This document shows, piece after piece, positions 36,675 through 44,994 of a stretch of DNA of 64,000 nt. The translations under genes were made by a program, and so were the position numbers. The notes beneath the pieces were generated by a model. The model did not search any database. It was given only the letters and a program-made list of their open reading frames with translations, and had not been told where the DNA came from. The stretch's first letter is position 1; every line of letters begins with the position of its first letter. Source of the DNA: Pelosinus sp. IPA-1 (GTDB taxonomy: Bacteria > Bacillota > Negativicutes > DSM-13327); assembly GCF_030269905.1 (NCBI RefSeq), contig NZ_BSVC01000013.1:23912-87911 (forward strand), written 5' to 3'.

Positions 36675-36836
36675 AATTAAGATAAAAAGACGAAATTAAC
36701 TCCGCTGATTTTTAATAACGATACTTTACAGAGAATTATTATCGCCGTATAATAAAGGTAATCGAACAAACAGATTTAATCTTTGAGTAGAGATTTTAGA
36801 TAAGAGAGAATAAATAAGAAGAAAGGATTGATCATA

Positions 36837-36983
36837 ATGAAAACTTGTTACGGCGAATATTGCTATGAACATAAAGAAGATAAAGAGTTTAGTAGTATTT
36901 TATCTTCACCGATGAAGCCATTTCTAGTTGTCTTGGCCATTGTACTTACACTAGCCGTGGCAACAAGCTTTTTGCATCTGTAA
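36837..36983 (+). CDS. Small C-tail membrane protein (48 aa)
   Basis: ATG 36837 follows AAGAAAGGA by 9 bases. The product starts MKTCYGEYCYEHKEDKEF with three cysteines or near neighbours, then has one membrane helix, FLVVLAIVLTLAVATSFLHL, at the C-terminus. I do not recognise it. The stop codon lies one base before copy D of the glmS 3' end, so the ORF fills most of the space between copies C and D. Confidence 0.6.
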   Translation: MKTCYGEYCYEHKEDKEFSSILSSPMKPFLVVLAIVLTLAVATSFLHL

Positions 36984-36984
36984 A

Positions 36985-37097
36985 TCGTGGCTGTGACGTT
37001 AAACCAAGGAATTTGGTGAAGTCAGTAACAGTAGAATAGATAAATAAGTACTGCCCCTATCCTCAGAAGTTTGAGGGTAGGGGTGGTTTTGTTAGGG
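36985..37097 (+). repeat. glmS 3'-end copy D (nearly complete)
   Basis: From TCGTGGCTGTGACGT to the terminator stem, the copy follows glmS 27181-27298 almost throughout. Read in frame it gives RGCDVKPRNLVKSVTVE and a stop at the same place as GlmS. Against the parent it shows one 3-base deletion, three synonymous changes and one A-to-V change, then a diverged but intact terminator. Confidence 0.85.
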
Positions 37098-37181
37098 AAA
37101 CTATTCCTTTTAGAAGAGTTGAGAAATATTTATATTGTATATCAATAATACCGTCCTTTAAAAATTAATAATGTGAATACA

Positions 37182-37225
37182 TTGACAATTTCGAAAAAAC
37201 TGATAAGATTAAATTAAAACCGGTT
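37182..37225 (+). promoter_or_regulatory. Promoter and LacI-type operator of the sugar operon
   Basis: TTGACA (37182-37187) and TAAGAT (37204-37209) are 16 bases apart. The palindrome AACCGGTT (37218-37225) right after the -10 is a typical LacI-family core. The regulator gene itself starts at 37249, so autoregulation is likely. Confidence 0.65.
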
Positions 37226-37248
37226 ACAATGTAAAGGAATGTATAAAA

Positions 37249-38295
37249 ATGAGTATTAACATATACGATATTGCTAAAAAGGCAGGTGTCTCATCGGCAA
37301 CGGTATCAAGGGTTATCAATAATAAACCACATGTGCGTGAAGAGACAAAAAGTAAGATTTTGGATATTATTTCCTCGATGAATTACACGCCCAATGCTTT
37401 GGCCCGTAGTCTTAGTACGGGTAATACCCTGAATATTGGATTTTTGATTCCGGATATTGAGAATCCTTTTTTTGCACAGCTTTTGCGTGGATTAACAAAT
37501 GCTTCTGAGCGATATGGTTATAACATTTTTTTATATGGAACAGATGATAGTGTAGAGAAAGAGCATCGTTTTTTTCGTTCTGTTAAGGCTGAACGCTTAA
37601 GTGGTATTATTGTTATTCCTATCGATGAAAATAATACGGAAAGTTGTAAGCGGTTACTGGAATTTGAGAAGGCAGGTGTTCCGGTTGTCCTTATCGACCG
37701 AGGCCTTAAAAATTGCCGTTTGAACAGTGTGTTTTCCGAAGATTTCAACGGTTCTTTTGCTGCTGTCGATTGTCTTTTACGTGAAGGGCACCGCCAGATT
37801 GCCACGATAAAGGGACCAGAGAACTCTCGACCCGGAAATGAGCGTTGGCTGGGGTATTTAGCGGCCTTAGAAAAATGGAATATCAAGCCGGAAAGTTGCT
37901 ATATACGGCAAGGAAATTTTCATGAGGAAATGGCCTATGAACTTATGCATAGTCTTATGGAGCAATCAGAACCGCCGACTGCAATTTTTTCATCAAATAA
38001 TATGACCTCGCTTGGATGTCTTCATTATATTACGGAAAAAGGGATGAAACTCGGTGAAGATATTTCAATGATTGGATTTGACGATATGGAGATTTTAAAA
38101 TATACGAACATTCATTTAAGTGTTGTAGATCGTGACGTATATAGTATGGGATGGAATGCCATTGAGCTTTTAACAAGACGGTTAGAGGAGCTTGGCAATA
38201 AGGATAAAAATGAGACACCTTGCCGGCAAGAAATTTTTTTGCCGACAAAGCTTATCCTTAGGGGGTCAGAGAAATGGAGAGGATCAAAAAAATGA
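37249..38295 (+). CDS. LacI-family transcriptional regulator
   Basis: A 348-residue repressor with N-terminal LacI helix-turn-helix (NIYDIAKKAGVSSATVSRVI, then NNKPHVREETKSKI) and a sugar-binding core (IGFLIPDIENPFFAQLLRGL). It is the first gene of an operon with sugar kinase, mutarotase, ABC transporter and deoC. The stop codon overlaps the next start as ATGA. The inducer is presumably the imported sugar or its phosphate. Confidence 0.93.
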   Translation: MSINIYDIAKKAGVSSATVSRVINNKPHVREETKSKILDIISSMNYTPNALARSLSTGNTLNIGFLIPDIENPFFAQLLRGLTNASERYGYNIFLYGTDDSVEKEHRFFRSVKAERLSGIIVIPIDENNTESCKRLLEFEKAGVPVVLIDRGLKNCRLNSVFSEDFNGSFAAVDCLLREGHRQIATIKGPENSRPGNERWLGYLAALEKWNIKPESCYIRQGNFHEEMAYELMHSLMEQSEPPTAIFSSNNMTSLGCLHYITEKGMKLGEDISMIGFDDMEILKYTNIHLSVVDRDVYSMGWNAIELLTRRLEELGNKDKNETPCRQEIFLPTKLILRGSEKWRGSKK

Positions 38296-38852
38296 CCTAT
38301 CGGGAACTTTACGAAGTACTGCTCGAGGAGCATCGGCAAGTATTTGCAGCACAGGATGAAGTGCAGTTAGAAAGCATGATGAAGCTGATTATTAAAGCTG
38401 CGCGCATTTTTGTAACCGGTTGCGGACGTGAAGGAATTGCAGCCCGCAGTTTTGCGATGAGGCTGATGCATCTGGGAAAGGAAACCCATTGGCTTTGGGA
38501 TGATACGACGCCAGGTATGCAGAAAGGAGATTTATTTATTGTAGTTAACGGTTCTGGCAAGATAGGTCATATCAATTACCTTCTTGATCAGGCGGGAAAA
38601 ACTGGTGTCAGTCGCCTAGTTATCACGGGGGCACCGTTAGAAAGAACGCCGCAGGAAGCTGAATACTCTTTATTTGTCCCTGCATGTGTCTATAAAGGAA
38701 GTGATATGAGGGTAGTGAAATCTTTTCAGCCCATGGGAAATCTTTTCGAGCAGCATTTGTTTCTTCTTTTTGATATTGTTATTGTGCTGTTAACGGATAA
38801 AATGAATTTGACAAATGGGCAGATGGAGTCGCGCCATCGTAATATTGAATAA
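38292..38852 (+). CDS. SIS-domain sugar isomerase, 6-phospho-3-hexuloisomerase-like
   Basis: I favour ATG 38292, which overlaps the lacI stop as ATGA and has GGAGAGGA 8 bases upstream; ATG 38274 is possible. The 186-residue single SIS domain resembles HxlB/PHI proteins: ARIFVTGCGREGIAARSFAM, then MRLMHLGKETHW and LFIVVNGSGKIGHINYLLDQ. No partner hexulose-phosphate synthase lies here. It may isomerise the phosphorylated sugar of this operon. The exact reaction cannot be read from sequence. Confidence 0.8.
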   Translation: MTYRELYEVLLEEHRQVFAAQDEVQLESMMKLIIKAARIFVTGCGREGIAARSFAMRLMHLGKETHWLWDDTTPGMQKGDLFIVVNGSGKIGHINYLLDQAGKTGVSRLVITGAPLERTPQEAEYSLFVPACVYKGSDMRVVKSFQPMGNLFEQHLFLLFDIVIVLLTDKMNLTNGQMESRHRNIE

Positions 38853-38869
38853 GGAAGGGAGATTTTTTC

Positions 38870-39793
38870 ATGGGGAAAAAAGTTGCGGTTTTCGGAAGTT
38901 TTGTTGTCGACCTTATGGCACGAGCATCACATTTGCCGAAGCCAGGCGAAACAGTTAAGGGGTCTATATTTAAGATGGGAGCTGGCGGCAAGGGATTTAA
39001 TCAAGGCGTTGCTGCTCATAAATCAGGAGCAAACGTAGCAATGATTACTAAGGTTGGGCATGATACATTTGCAGATGTTGCGCTCAATGTCATGGATGAG
39101 CTGAATTGGAGCAAGGAGTACATACTTTATAATCAGGATGTTAGTACAGGTTCTGCAATTATTATGGTGGATGAACAAACAAGCCAAAATAAAATCATTA
39201 TTGTGCCTGGTGCGTGCAGTACGATTACGGCACAAGAGGTTGATAATTTGAGACCGCTACTGAAGGAGTGCGCTTATGTGCTTTTGCAGTTGGAGGTTAA
39301 TCAAGATGCAAATGAGCGAGTAGTTGAGATTGCAAACGAATGTGGATGTAAGGTAATTTTGAATACGGCTCCTTATCAGTCAGTCAGGGATGAATTTTTA
39401 TCAAAGGTCTACATGGTGACACCAAATGAAGTTGAGGCAGAAATGATAACGGGTATACATGTAGAGGGGTTGGATGCAGCGAAAAAGGCTGCTGAGGTAT
39501 TTTATGATAAAGGCGTCCAAGTCGTTTTAATAACATTAGGTGAACGAGGGGTGTTCATTTCTGATCATGGGCGTGAGGAAATTATCAGTGCATTTAAGGT
39601 TGATGCAGTCGATACCACGGGTGCAGGTGACGCATTCAATGGTGGCCTCTTGACAGCTTTATCGGAGGGGAAAGACCTTTGGGAAGCTTCTCGCTTTGCA
39701 AGTGCACTGGCAGCGCTTTCTGTCCAGAGAATTGGAACGACTCCAGCGATGCCGACGCGAGAGGAGGTAGAGGTATTTCTTAAAAATCATTAA
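38870..39793 (+). CDS. Ribokinase-like sugar kinase (PfkB family)
   Basis: A 307-residue PfkB kinase with GAGGKGFNQGVAAHKSGANV (sugar-binding region) and DTTGAGDAFNGGLLTALSEG (anion hole and catalytic Asp). It is very like ribokinase in length and motif layout. Given deoC at the end of the operon, deoxyribose or ribose are both reasonable substrates. RBS AAGGAAGGGAG. Confidence 0.88.
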   Translation: MGKKVAVFGSFVVDLMARASHLPKPGETVKGSIFKMGAGGKGFNQGVAAHKSGANVAMITKVGHDTFADVALNVMDELNWSKEYILYNQDVSTGSAIIMVDEQTSQNKIIIVPGACSTITAQEVDNLRPLLKECAYVLLQLEVNQDANERVVEIANECGCKVILNTAPYQSVRDEFLSKVYMVTPNEVEAEMITGIHVEGLDAAKKAAEVFYDKGVQVVLITLGERGVFISDHGREEIISAFKVDAVDTTGAGDAFNGGLLTALSEGKDLWEASRFASALAALSVQRIGTTPAMPTREEVEVFLKNH

Positions 39794-39811
39794 TAGATAG
39801 GGGGAAAGGGC

Positions 39812-40258
39812 ATGTTAAAGGGAATTCCTAAATGCATTAGTCCAGATTTACTCAAGGCATTGGCCGATATGGGACACGGTGATCAAATTGTAATTGCCGA
39901 TGACTTTTATCCAGCGGTATCTATGGCGAAAAATGGTATTACAATTAATGCTGACGGTATCGGGGCGGCTGAGATGGTTGATGCAGTACTTCAGCTTATG
40001 CCGCTTGATGTTGATTACGTAGAGCATCCGGTGATGATTATGGACATAATGGATCATTTGAAGAGTAAGATGGAAAGACCGAAGGTTTGGGATGACTTCA
40101 TTGCTGCGGTTAAGCACAATGAGCCTAAGGGAGAAAAGTGTATAGGATTTATTGATCGATTTGATTTTTATGAAAAAGGAAAAACCGCCTTTGTTACTGT
40201 ATCCACGGGGGAACGGCAGCCATATGGCTGTATTATATTACAAAAAGGTGTCATGTAA
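39812..40258 (+). CDS. RbsD/FucU family sugar mutarotase
   Basis: A 148-residue protein starting MLKGIPKCISPDLLKALADM, then GHGDQIVIADDFYPA, the catalytic His/Asp region of RbsD/FucU proteins, and ending GERQPYGCIILQKGVM. These speed up interconversion of sugar anomers or pyranose/furanose forms before phosphorylation. Length is closer to FucU than to RbsD. RBS AGGGGGAAAGG. It fits between kinase and ABC transporter. Confidence 0.88.
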   Translation: MLKGIPKCISPDLLKALADMGHGDQIVIADDFYPAVSMAKNGITINADGIGAAEMVDAVLQLMPLDVDYVEHPVMIMDIMDHLKSKMERPKVWDDFIAAVKHNEPKGEKCIGFIDRFDFYEKGKTAFVTVSTGERQPYGCIILQKGVM

Positions 40259-40276
40259 ATTAAGGAGGGAATATTT

Positions 40277-41353
40277 ATGAATAAGAAAAAGTATTTAGCA
40301 GTTGCGTTAGGGTTACTTTTTTGCGTCGGACTGGCTGGCTGTGGAGAAAATCCGAAGAAAGCGGATGCCCCGAAGGCATCAGCACAAAAGGTTGTTACAA
40401 CAACGGACGTAGCGACACAGGGCCAAAAGAAGGACTGGAAAATTGCAGTTGTTGTAAAGGACTCCTCAAATGGATGGTTTGCCCGTATGGAGCAAGGTGT
40501 TAAACAGTATGCTGCTGATACTGGCATCAATGCTTACCAGAAAGGTCCTGCTTCGACGGATGCCGCACAACAGGTTCAGGTTATTCAGGATGTTATCAAT
40601 CAGGGAATCAATGCGCTTTGTGTTGTACCAGTTGATCCAGCAGCTTGTGATCCTGTGTTAAAAGAAGCCCGCGACAAGGGGATCATTGTTATCACGCATG
40701 AGGGATCAAGTTGTAAAAATGTAGATTACGATTTAGAAGCTTTCAATAATGCTGGATATGGTGCTTTCATTATGGATAAGCTTCAGGAATCCATGGGTGG
40801 AAAAGGTGTTTATACAACGATGGTTGCTCATCTTACTAACGCTTCACAGAACGAATGGGCAAATGGTGCCGTTGCACAGCAACAATCTAAATATTCGGGA
40901 CTGCAATTGCTTGATAATCCAAAACGTGTAGAATCGGATAATAATTCGGAAAAAGCGTATCAGGTTGCTAAAGAAGTAATGAAGTCACATTCAGAGGTTA
41001 AGGGGTTTGTAGGCACATCTTCTATGGATACGCCAGGGATTGCTCGTGCAATCAATGAACTCGGCCTCAAAGGAAAAGCTTTCGTTGTTGGTACAGGTAT
41101 GCCGAATGAATGTCGCTCTCTGATTAAAGATGGATCGCTTTCCTATATTACGCTTTGGGATCCAGCAGAAGCTGGCTATGCAATGTGCGTTATGGCTCGC
41201 CAAATCCTAGAGGGCAAAAAGATCACTGATGGTACAGATCTTGGCTTAAAATCTTACAATAAGCTTATACAGAGCAAGGATAACCCAACACTTTTCATGG
41301 GTGCAGGCTGGATTGCTATTAATAAGGAAAACGTAGACAACTATAATTTCTAA
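40277..41353 (+). CDS. ABC sugar transporter, substrate-binding lipoprotein
   Basis: A 358-residue periplasmic-binding-protein-like lipoprotein; lipobox LAGC at about residues 19-22 after a short hydrophobic signal. After a 30-residue linker comes the type I sugar-binding fold (WKIAVVVKDSSNGWFARMEQ, then INALCVVPVDPAACDPVLKE and GFVGTSSMDTPGIARAINEL). It resembles the rhamnose/AI-2 (RhaS/LsrB) group more than RbsB. RBS AAGGAGGG. A stem-loop separates it from the ATPase gene. Confidence 0.92.
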   Translation: MNKKKYLAVALGLLFCVGLAGCGENPKKADAPKASAQKVVTTTDVATQGQKKDWKIAVVVKDSSNGWFARMEQGVKQYAADTGINAYQKGPASTDAAQQVQVIQDVINQGINALCVVPVDPAACDPVLKEARDKGIIVITHEGSSCKNVDYDLEAFNNAGYGAFIMDKLQESMGGKGVYTTMVAHLTNASQNEWANGAVAQQQSKYSGLQLLDNPKRVESDNNSEKAYQVAKEVMKSHSEVKGFVGTSSMDTPGIARAINELGLKGKAFVVGTGMPNECRSLIKDGSLSYITLWDPAEAGYAMCVMARQILEGKKITDGTDLGLKSYNKLIQSKDNPTLFMGAGWIAINKENVDNYNF

Positions 41354-41363
41354 GGGCTTTTTT

Positions 41364-41403
41364 GGCAAAGGCGATGCGGCATTGGTGCCGCATCACTTTT
41401 GCC
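41364..41403 (+). promoter_or_regulatory. Stem-loop between binding protein and ATPase genes
   Basis: GGCAAAGGCGATGCGGCA and TGCCGCATCACTTTTGCC form a long stem with a small internal mismatch. No T run follows, so it more probably protects the upstream mRNA or attenuates read-through, giving more binding protein than ATPase. Confidence 0.6.
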
Positions 41404-41464
41404 GATACATAGTGACGCTATAACATAGGCGATAGGTATTGTGTAGAAGCAAGGGGGGAAAGTA

Positions 41465-42949
41465 GTGTCAGATTATATTATAAAAGCAACAAATATTAAA
41501 AAATATTTTGGTGGTGTCAAGGCACTTGATGGCGTAAATATTGAGATAAAAAAGGGTGAAATTCACTGCCTAGCAGGAGAGAATGGTTGTGGTAAATCGA
41601 CAATTATCAATATCATGTCAGGCTTCTATACACCGGATTCAGGGACAATTGAAATCGATGGCATGAAATATGAGAAAATGAACCCCAAACAAGCGATAGC
41701 GAATGGTATACAGGTTATTTACCAAGATCTATCTTTATTTCCGAATCTGACGGTCATGGAAAACCTTGCAATCAATATGGAAGTCGCAGCGAGTAGAAAG
41801 TTTGTAAATAGAGCACGTATGCGTAAAATTGCGGAAGAAGCTGTAGCCAAAATCGGTTTTGAAATCGATTTAGATGAAACTGTGGAAAATCTTACGGTTG
41901 GTATGCGTCAAATGATTGCCATCAGCCGCGCTTTGTTAAATGACGCGAAGCTCATCATTATGGATGAGCCGACAACAGCTATAACGAAGCGAGAAGTCAA
42001 GGCATTATTTAAAATCATTAAACAGTTACAGGCGCAAGGTATAGCGGTGCTTTTTGTTTCACATAAGCTAGATGAGGTATTTGAGATTGCTGAACGATTT
42101 ACGATTTTCCGCAATGGAAAAAATGTTGCTGAGGGAAATACGGAAGACCTTGGTCAGAATAAGTTTACATATCATATGACGGGGCGTGAAATAGTTTCGT
42201 CGCGGTATGAATATACGAGAGAAAATGCGCCAGCAGTACTAGAAGTCAAGAATCTTTCCCTGAAAAACGGATTTAAGGATGTAAGTTTTTGCCTCAAACA
42301 GGGTGAAATTATTGGCGTAACAGGTCTTTTAGGATCAGGCCGTACGGAATTAGCAGAGACTTTATTTGGTTATCACGCAGCAGACTCAGGAGAAATTTTG
42401 ATTGAGGGAAAACCGGTGGAAATCCGTTCAATAAAGCAGGGCATTGAAAATGGTATAGGTTATCTGCCTGCGGATCGTGTTACAGAAGGACTTTTCTTAT
42501 CACAGCCAATAGCAGACAATATTTCTATTGAAAAATGGCATGAATATGCGAATTGGTTAGGCAAAATTGATCGCACAAAGGTTGAGGAAATGACAGGGTA
42601 TTGGGCTAAAGAATTGTCTATCGCCCTTCACAATATTGAAGACCCTGTGGGGACACTTTCAGGTGGTAATCAACAAAAATGTGTTTTAGCCAAGTGGTTG
42701 GCACTTGATCTTAAAGTATTAATCTTGAATGGACCGACGGTTGGGGTAGATATCGGTGCTAAATTTGATATTTATGAGTTGGTAAAACGCTTAGCAAAAC
42801 AAGGACTTACGGTTATTATTATCTCCGATGATTTGCCGGAGGTGCTCACGAACTGTAATCGTGTTATGGTCATGCAGTCAGGTCGGCTAGTTGATATTCT
42901 ATCGACACAGGGCCTCGAGGAGAGTCGCCTTGCTGAGCTGGCAAATTAG
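41465..42949 (+). CDS. ABC sugar transporter, double ATPase subunit
   Basis: Starts with GTG at 41465 after GGGGGGAAA. A 494-residue protein with two ATPase domains. The first has Walker A GENGCGKST, LTVGMRQMIAISRAL as signature region and LIIMDEPTTAI as Walker B. The second has the degenerate loop GLLGSGRTE, signature LSGGNQQKCVLAKWL and LILNGPTVGVDIG in place of a standard Walker B. Unequal halves are usual for sugar ABC ATPases of the RbsA/LsrA type. Confidence 0.94.
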   Translation: MSDYIIKATNIKKYFGGVKALDGVNIEIKKGEIHCLAGENGCGKSTIINIMSGFYTPDSGTIEIDGMKYEKMNPKQAIANGIQVIYQDLSLFPNLTVMENLAINMEVAASRKFVNRARMRKIAEEAVAKIGFEIDLDETVENLTVGMRQMIAISRALLNDAKLIIMDEPTTAITKREVKALFKIIKQLQAQGIAVLFVSHKLDEVFEIAERFTIFRNGKNVAEGNTEDLGQNKFTYHMTGREIVSSRYEYTRENAPAVLEVKNLSLKNGFKDVSFCLKQGEIIGVTGLLGSGRTELAETLFGYHAADSGEILIEGKPVEIRSIKQGIENGIGYLPADRVTEGLFLSQPIADNISIEKWHEYANWLGKIDRTKVEEMTGYWAKELSIALHNIEDPVGTLSGGNQQKCVLAKWLALDLKVLILNGPTVGVDIGAKFDIYELVKRLAKQGLTVIIISDDLPEVLTNCNRVMVMQSGRLVDILSTQGLEESRLAELAN

Positions 42950-42969
42950 AAGGATCGGAGGACTCATAT

Positions 42970-43980
42970 ATGAATTTGCAAAAAACGGTAAAGTCAACCG
43001 AATTTTATGTAGCATTGATCGTTCTGCTCCTATGTATGACCATTCAGATAAAAAGTGGGCAGTTTTTCACAGGCAATAATCTGGTCGATGTTGTGCGGGC
43101 ATTTTCGGTACCAGCGATGTTCTGTATCGGCGAAATGTTTATCATTATTACAGGTGGTGTAGATGTTTCATTTCCAGCCATTGCTTCCCTGTCTATGTTT
43201 GTAGTTTGTTCTCAGTTAGAAGACGTTGCCTCAAATCCGCTGGTCTTTTTTCTGGTTGCGATGTTTATCGGATTGGTGGTTGGTATACTCAATGGTGTGA
43301 TTATCGCACGTTTCAAATTTCCAGCGCTTATCGTTACCCTTGGTACAAGTAGTATATGCTTCGGTATTATGCAGGGCGTGTTCAAATCGCGCGAATATCC
43401 ACTTTGTGCACCTCTTAAGGAACTTGGCGAGATGAAATTGTTTTCAGCGACAAATCCTGTTTCAGGACTAACTTCCAGTATGCCAGTCGGTGTTATTCTT
43501 ATGATAGTGCTTATTTTTGTTGGATGGTTTATTTTGAATAGAACGATGCTCGGACGTGGTATTTATGCAATCGGTGGTGATGTGAAAGCGGCACAGAGAG
43601 CAGGTTTCAACGTTTTTGGCATTTTGGTGTTCATTTATGCCTTTTCTGGCTGCATGGCAGGACTTATTGGCGTATTGCGTTCGACGATGCTCCTTGCCGT
43701 ACATCCAAATAATTTAGAAGGTATGGAAATGACTGTTATTGCAGCTTGTGTTCTTGGTGGTGTGCGAATGACAGGCGGCAAAGGCAGTGTGCTTGGTGCA
43801 ATGCTTGGCATGGCACTTTTGACTATTGTAGATAATAGTCTGATTTTACTGGGCATTTCGACGATTTGGCAGAAAGTGTTTACTGGTGCGATTATTATTA
43901 TTGGTACTGCAGCCTCTGCAATTCAGATGAAGCGTAACGAAAGAACACTTGCCATCAAGATGAACGAAGGAGGAAAATGA
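42970..43980 (+). CDS. ABC sugar transporter, permease 1
   Basis: A 336-residue membrane protein with about eight to ten hydrophobic helices of the RbsC/LsrC family: IITGGVDVSFPAIASLSMFV, GVIIARFKFPALIVTLGTSS and CVLGGVRMTGGKGSVLGAML. RBS TCGGAGGA. It is followed after one base by a second permease, so the channel is a heterodimer as in Lsr systems, in contrast to the single RbsC of ribose systems. Confidence 0.93.
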   Translation: MNLQKTVKSTEFYVALIVLLLCMTIQIKSGQFFTGNNLVDVVRAFSVPAMFCIGEMFIIITGGVDVSFPAIASLSMFVVCSQLEDVASNPLVFFLVAMFIGLVVGILNGVIIARFKFPALIVTLGTSSICFGIMQGVFKSREYPLCAPLKELGEMKLFSATNPVSGLTSSMPVGVILMIVLIFVGWFILNRTMLGRGIYAIGGDVKAAQRAGFNVFGILVFIYAFSGCMAGLIGVLRSTMLLAVHPNNLEGMEMTVIAACVLGGVRMTGGKGSVLGAMLGMALLTIVDNSLILLGISTIWQKVFTGAIIIIGTAASAIQMKRNERTLAIKMNEGGK

Positions 43981-43981
43981 T

Positions 43982-44989
43982 ATGGATACAATTAGAAATG
44001 AGATAAATAGAGATAAAAATTTGGCCAGGCTCCTAGTCGTTTTTCTGATGGTGTTTGTAATTTGTACAGCTCTTAAGGGATCTATGTTCATTAATGTTCC
44101 CAATTTCCAGTCTATGGGCAAACAGTTTCCTGAGTTTGGCCTTCTGTCTATCGCTATGGCATTTACTTTGTTTACTGCGGGGATCGATCTTAGCGTTGTA
44201 GCAATTGCTAATCTTTGTGCCGTGCTTATGGCGAAGTTTTTGACGCTTCTTATCGTGCCGGATATGAGTAGTAATGCTGTATTTATGATGATTGCAGCCG
44301 CCTGTTTGATGGCGCTGGTTGTCAGTGTTCTTTGCGGTGCCCTCAATGGTTTTTTGATTGGGGTTGTTGGTATTACGCCAATTTTGGCAACCTTAGGTAC
44401 GCAGGCTCTTTTTACAGGTTTTGCAATTGTCATGACGAATGGTAGTACGCTCGGGGGATTGCCCAAGCAGTTGTCAGCTACAATCAACGGCGGTGTAATG
44501 GGCATACCAGTGCCGATTATTATCTTTTCTGTACTTGCGGTAATCGCTGCTTTTATTATGAGCAAAACTACTTTAGGGTATAAGTTACGCATGCTTGGTA
44601 CAAGTGCAAAAGCCTCTACTTTTTCAGGGTTTGATAATGTACGTCTTTTTGTTACCAATTATGTACTAAGTGCTGTGTTTAGTGCTGCTGCAGGGATTAT
44701 TATGCTGGGACGGTTCAACTCGGCTAAGGCGGATTATGGTGCATCTTATTTGATGGAGGCTATTCTTATTGCTGTTTTGGGCGGTGTAGATCCATATGGC
44801 GGAAAAGGTAATATAAGCGGTGTTATTGTAGCAACTGTCATTGTGCAAATGGTTAGCAGTTGGCTCAATATGTATGAGGATATATCAAACTTTTATCGGC
44901 AGATCATTTGGGGTGGACTACTAATTTTTGTCCTTATTTACAACTATATTGTCAATGAACGTGAAAAAAAACAAGCAATGAAGGGGTGA
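43982..44989 (+). CDS. ABC sugar transporter, permease 2
   Basis: A 335-residue paralogue of permease 1 (FTLFTAGIDLSVVAIANLCA, GVVGITPILATLGTQALFTG, ILIAVLGGVDPYGGKGNISG). RBS GGAGGAAAA overlaps the end of permease 1. The stop overlaps the RBS region of deoC. Confidence 0.93.
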   Translation: MDTIRNEINRDKNLARLLVVFLMVFVICTALKGSMFINVPNFQSMGKQFPEFGLLSIAMAFTLFTAGIDLSVVAIANLCAVLMAKFLTLLIVPDMSSNAVFMMIAAACLMALVVSVLCGALNGFLIGVVGITPILATLGTQALFTGFAIVMTNGSTLGGLPKQLSATINGGVMGIPVPIIIFSVLAVIAAFIMSKTTLGYKLRMLGTSAKASTFSGFDNVRLFVTNYVLSAVFSAAAGIIMLGRFNSAKADYGASYLMEAILIAVLGGVDPYGGKGNISGVIVATVIVQMVSSWLNMYEDISNFYRQIIWGGLLIFVLIYNYIVNEREKKQAMKG

Positions 44990-44994
44990 TAGCA

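Noticed and set aside
27179..37097. CRISPR array as explanation for the recurring glmS-end text
   Set aside because: Copies are hundreds to thousands of bases apart, differ in length and enclose whole genes; there are no short regular spacers.
27249..37097. Treating the repeated terminators as unrelated, convergent intrinsic terminators
   Set aside because: Copies A, B and D also share glmS coding text upstream of the stem, which convergence would not give.
43846..44658. 270-codon open frame on the minus strand
   Set aside because: It lies opposite the two ABC permease genes, has low-complexity Ile/Ala/Lys-rich content and no RBS; a shadow of the permease codons.
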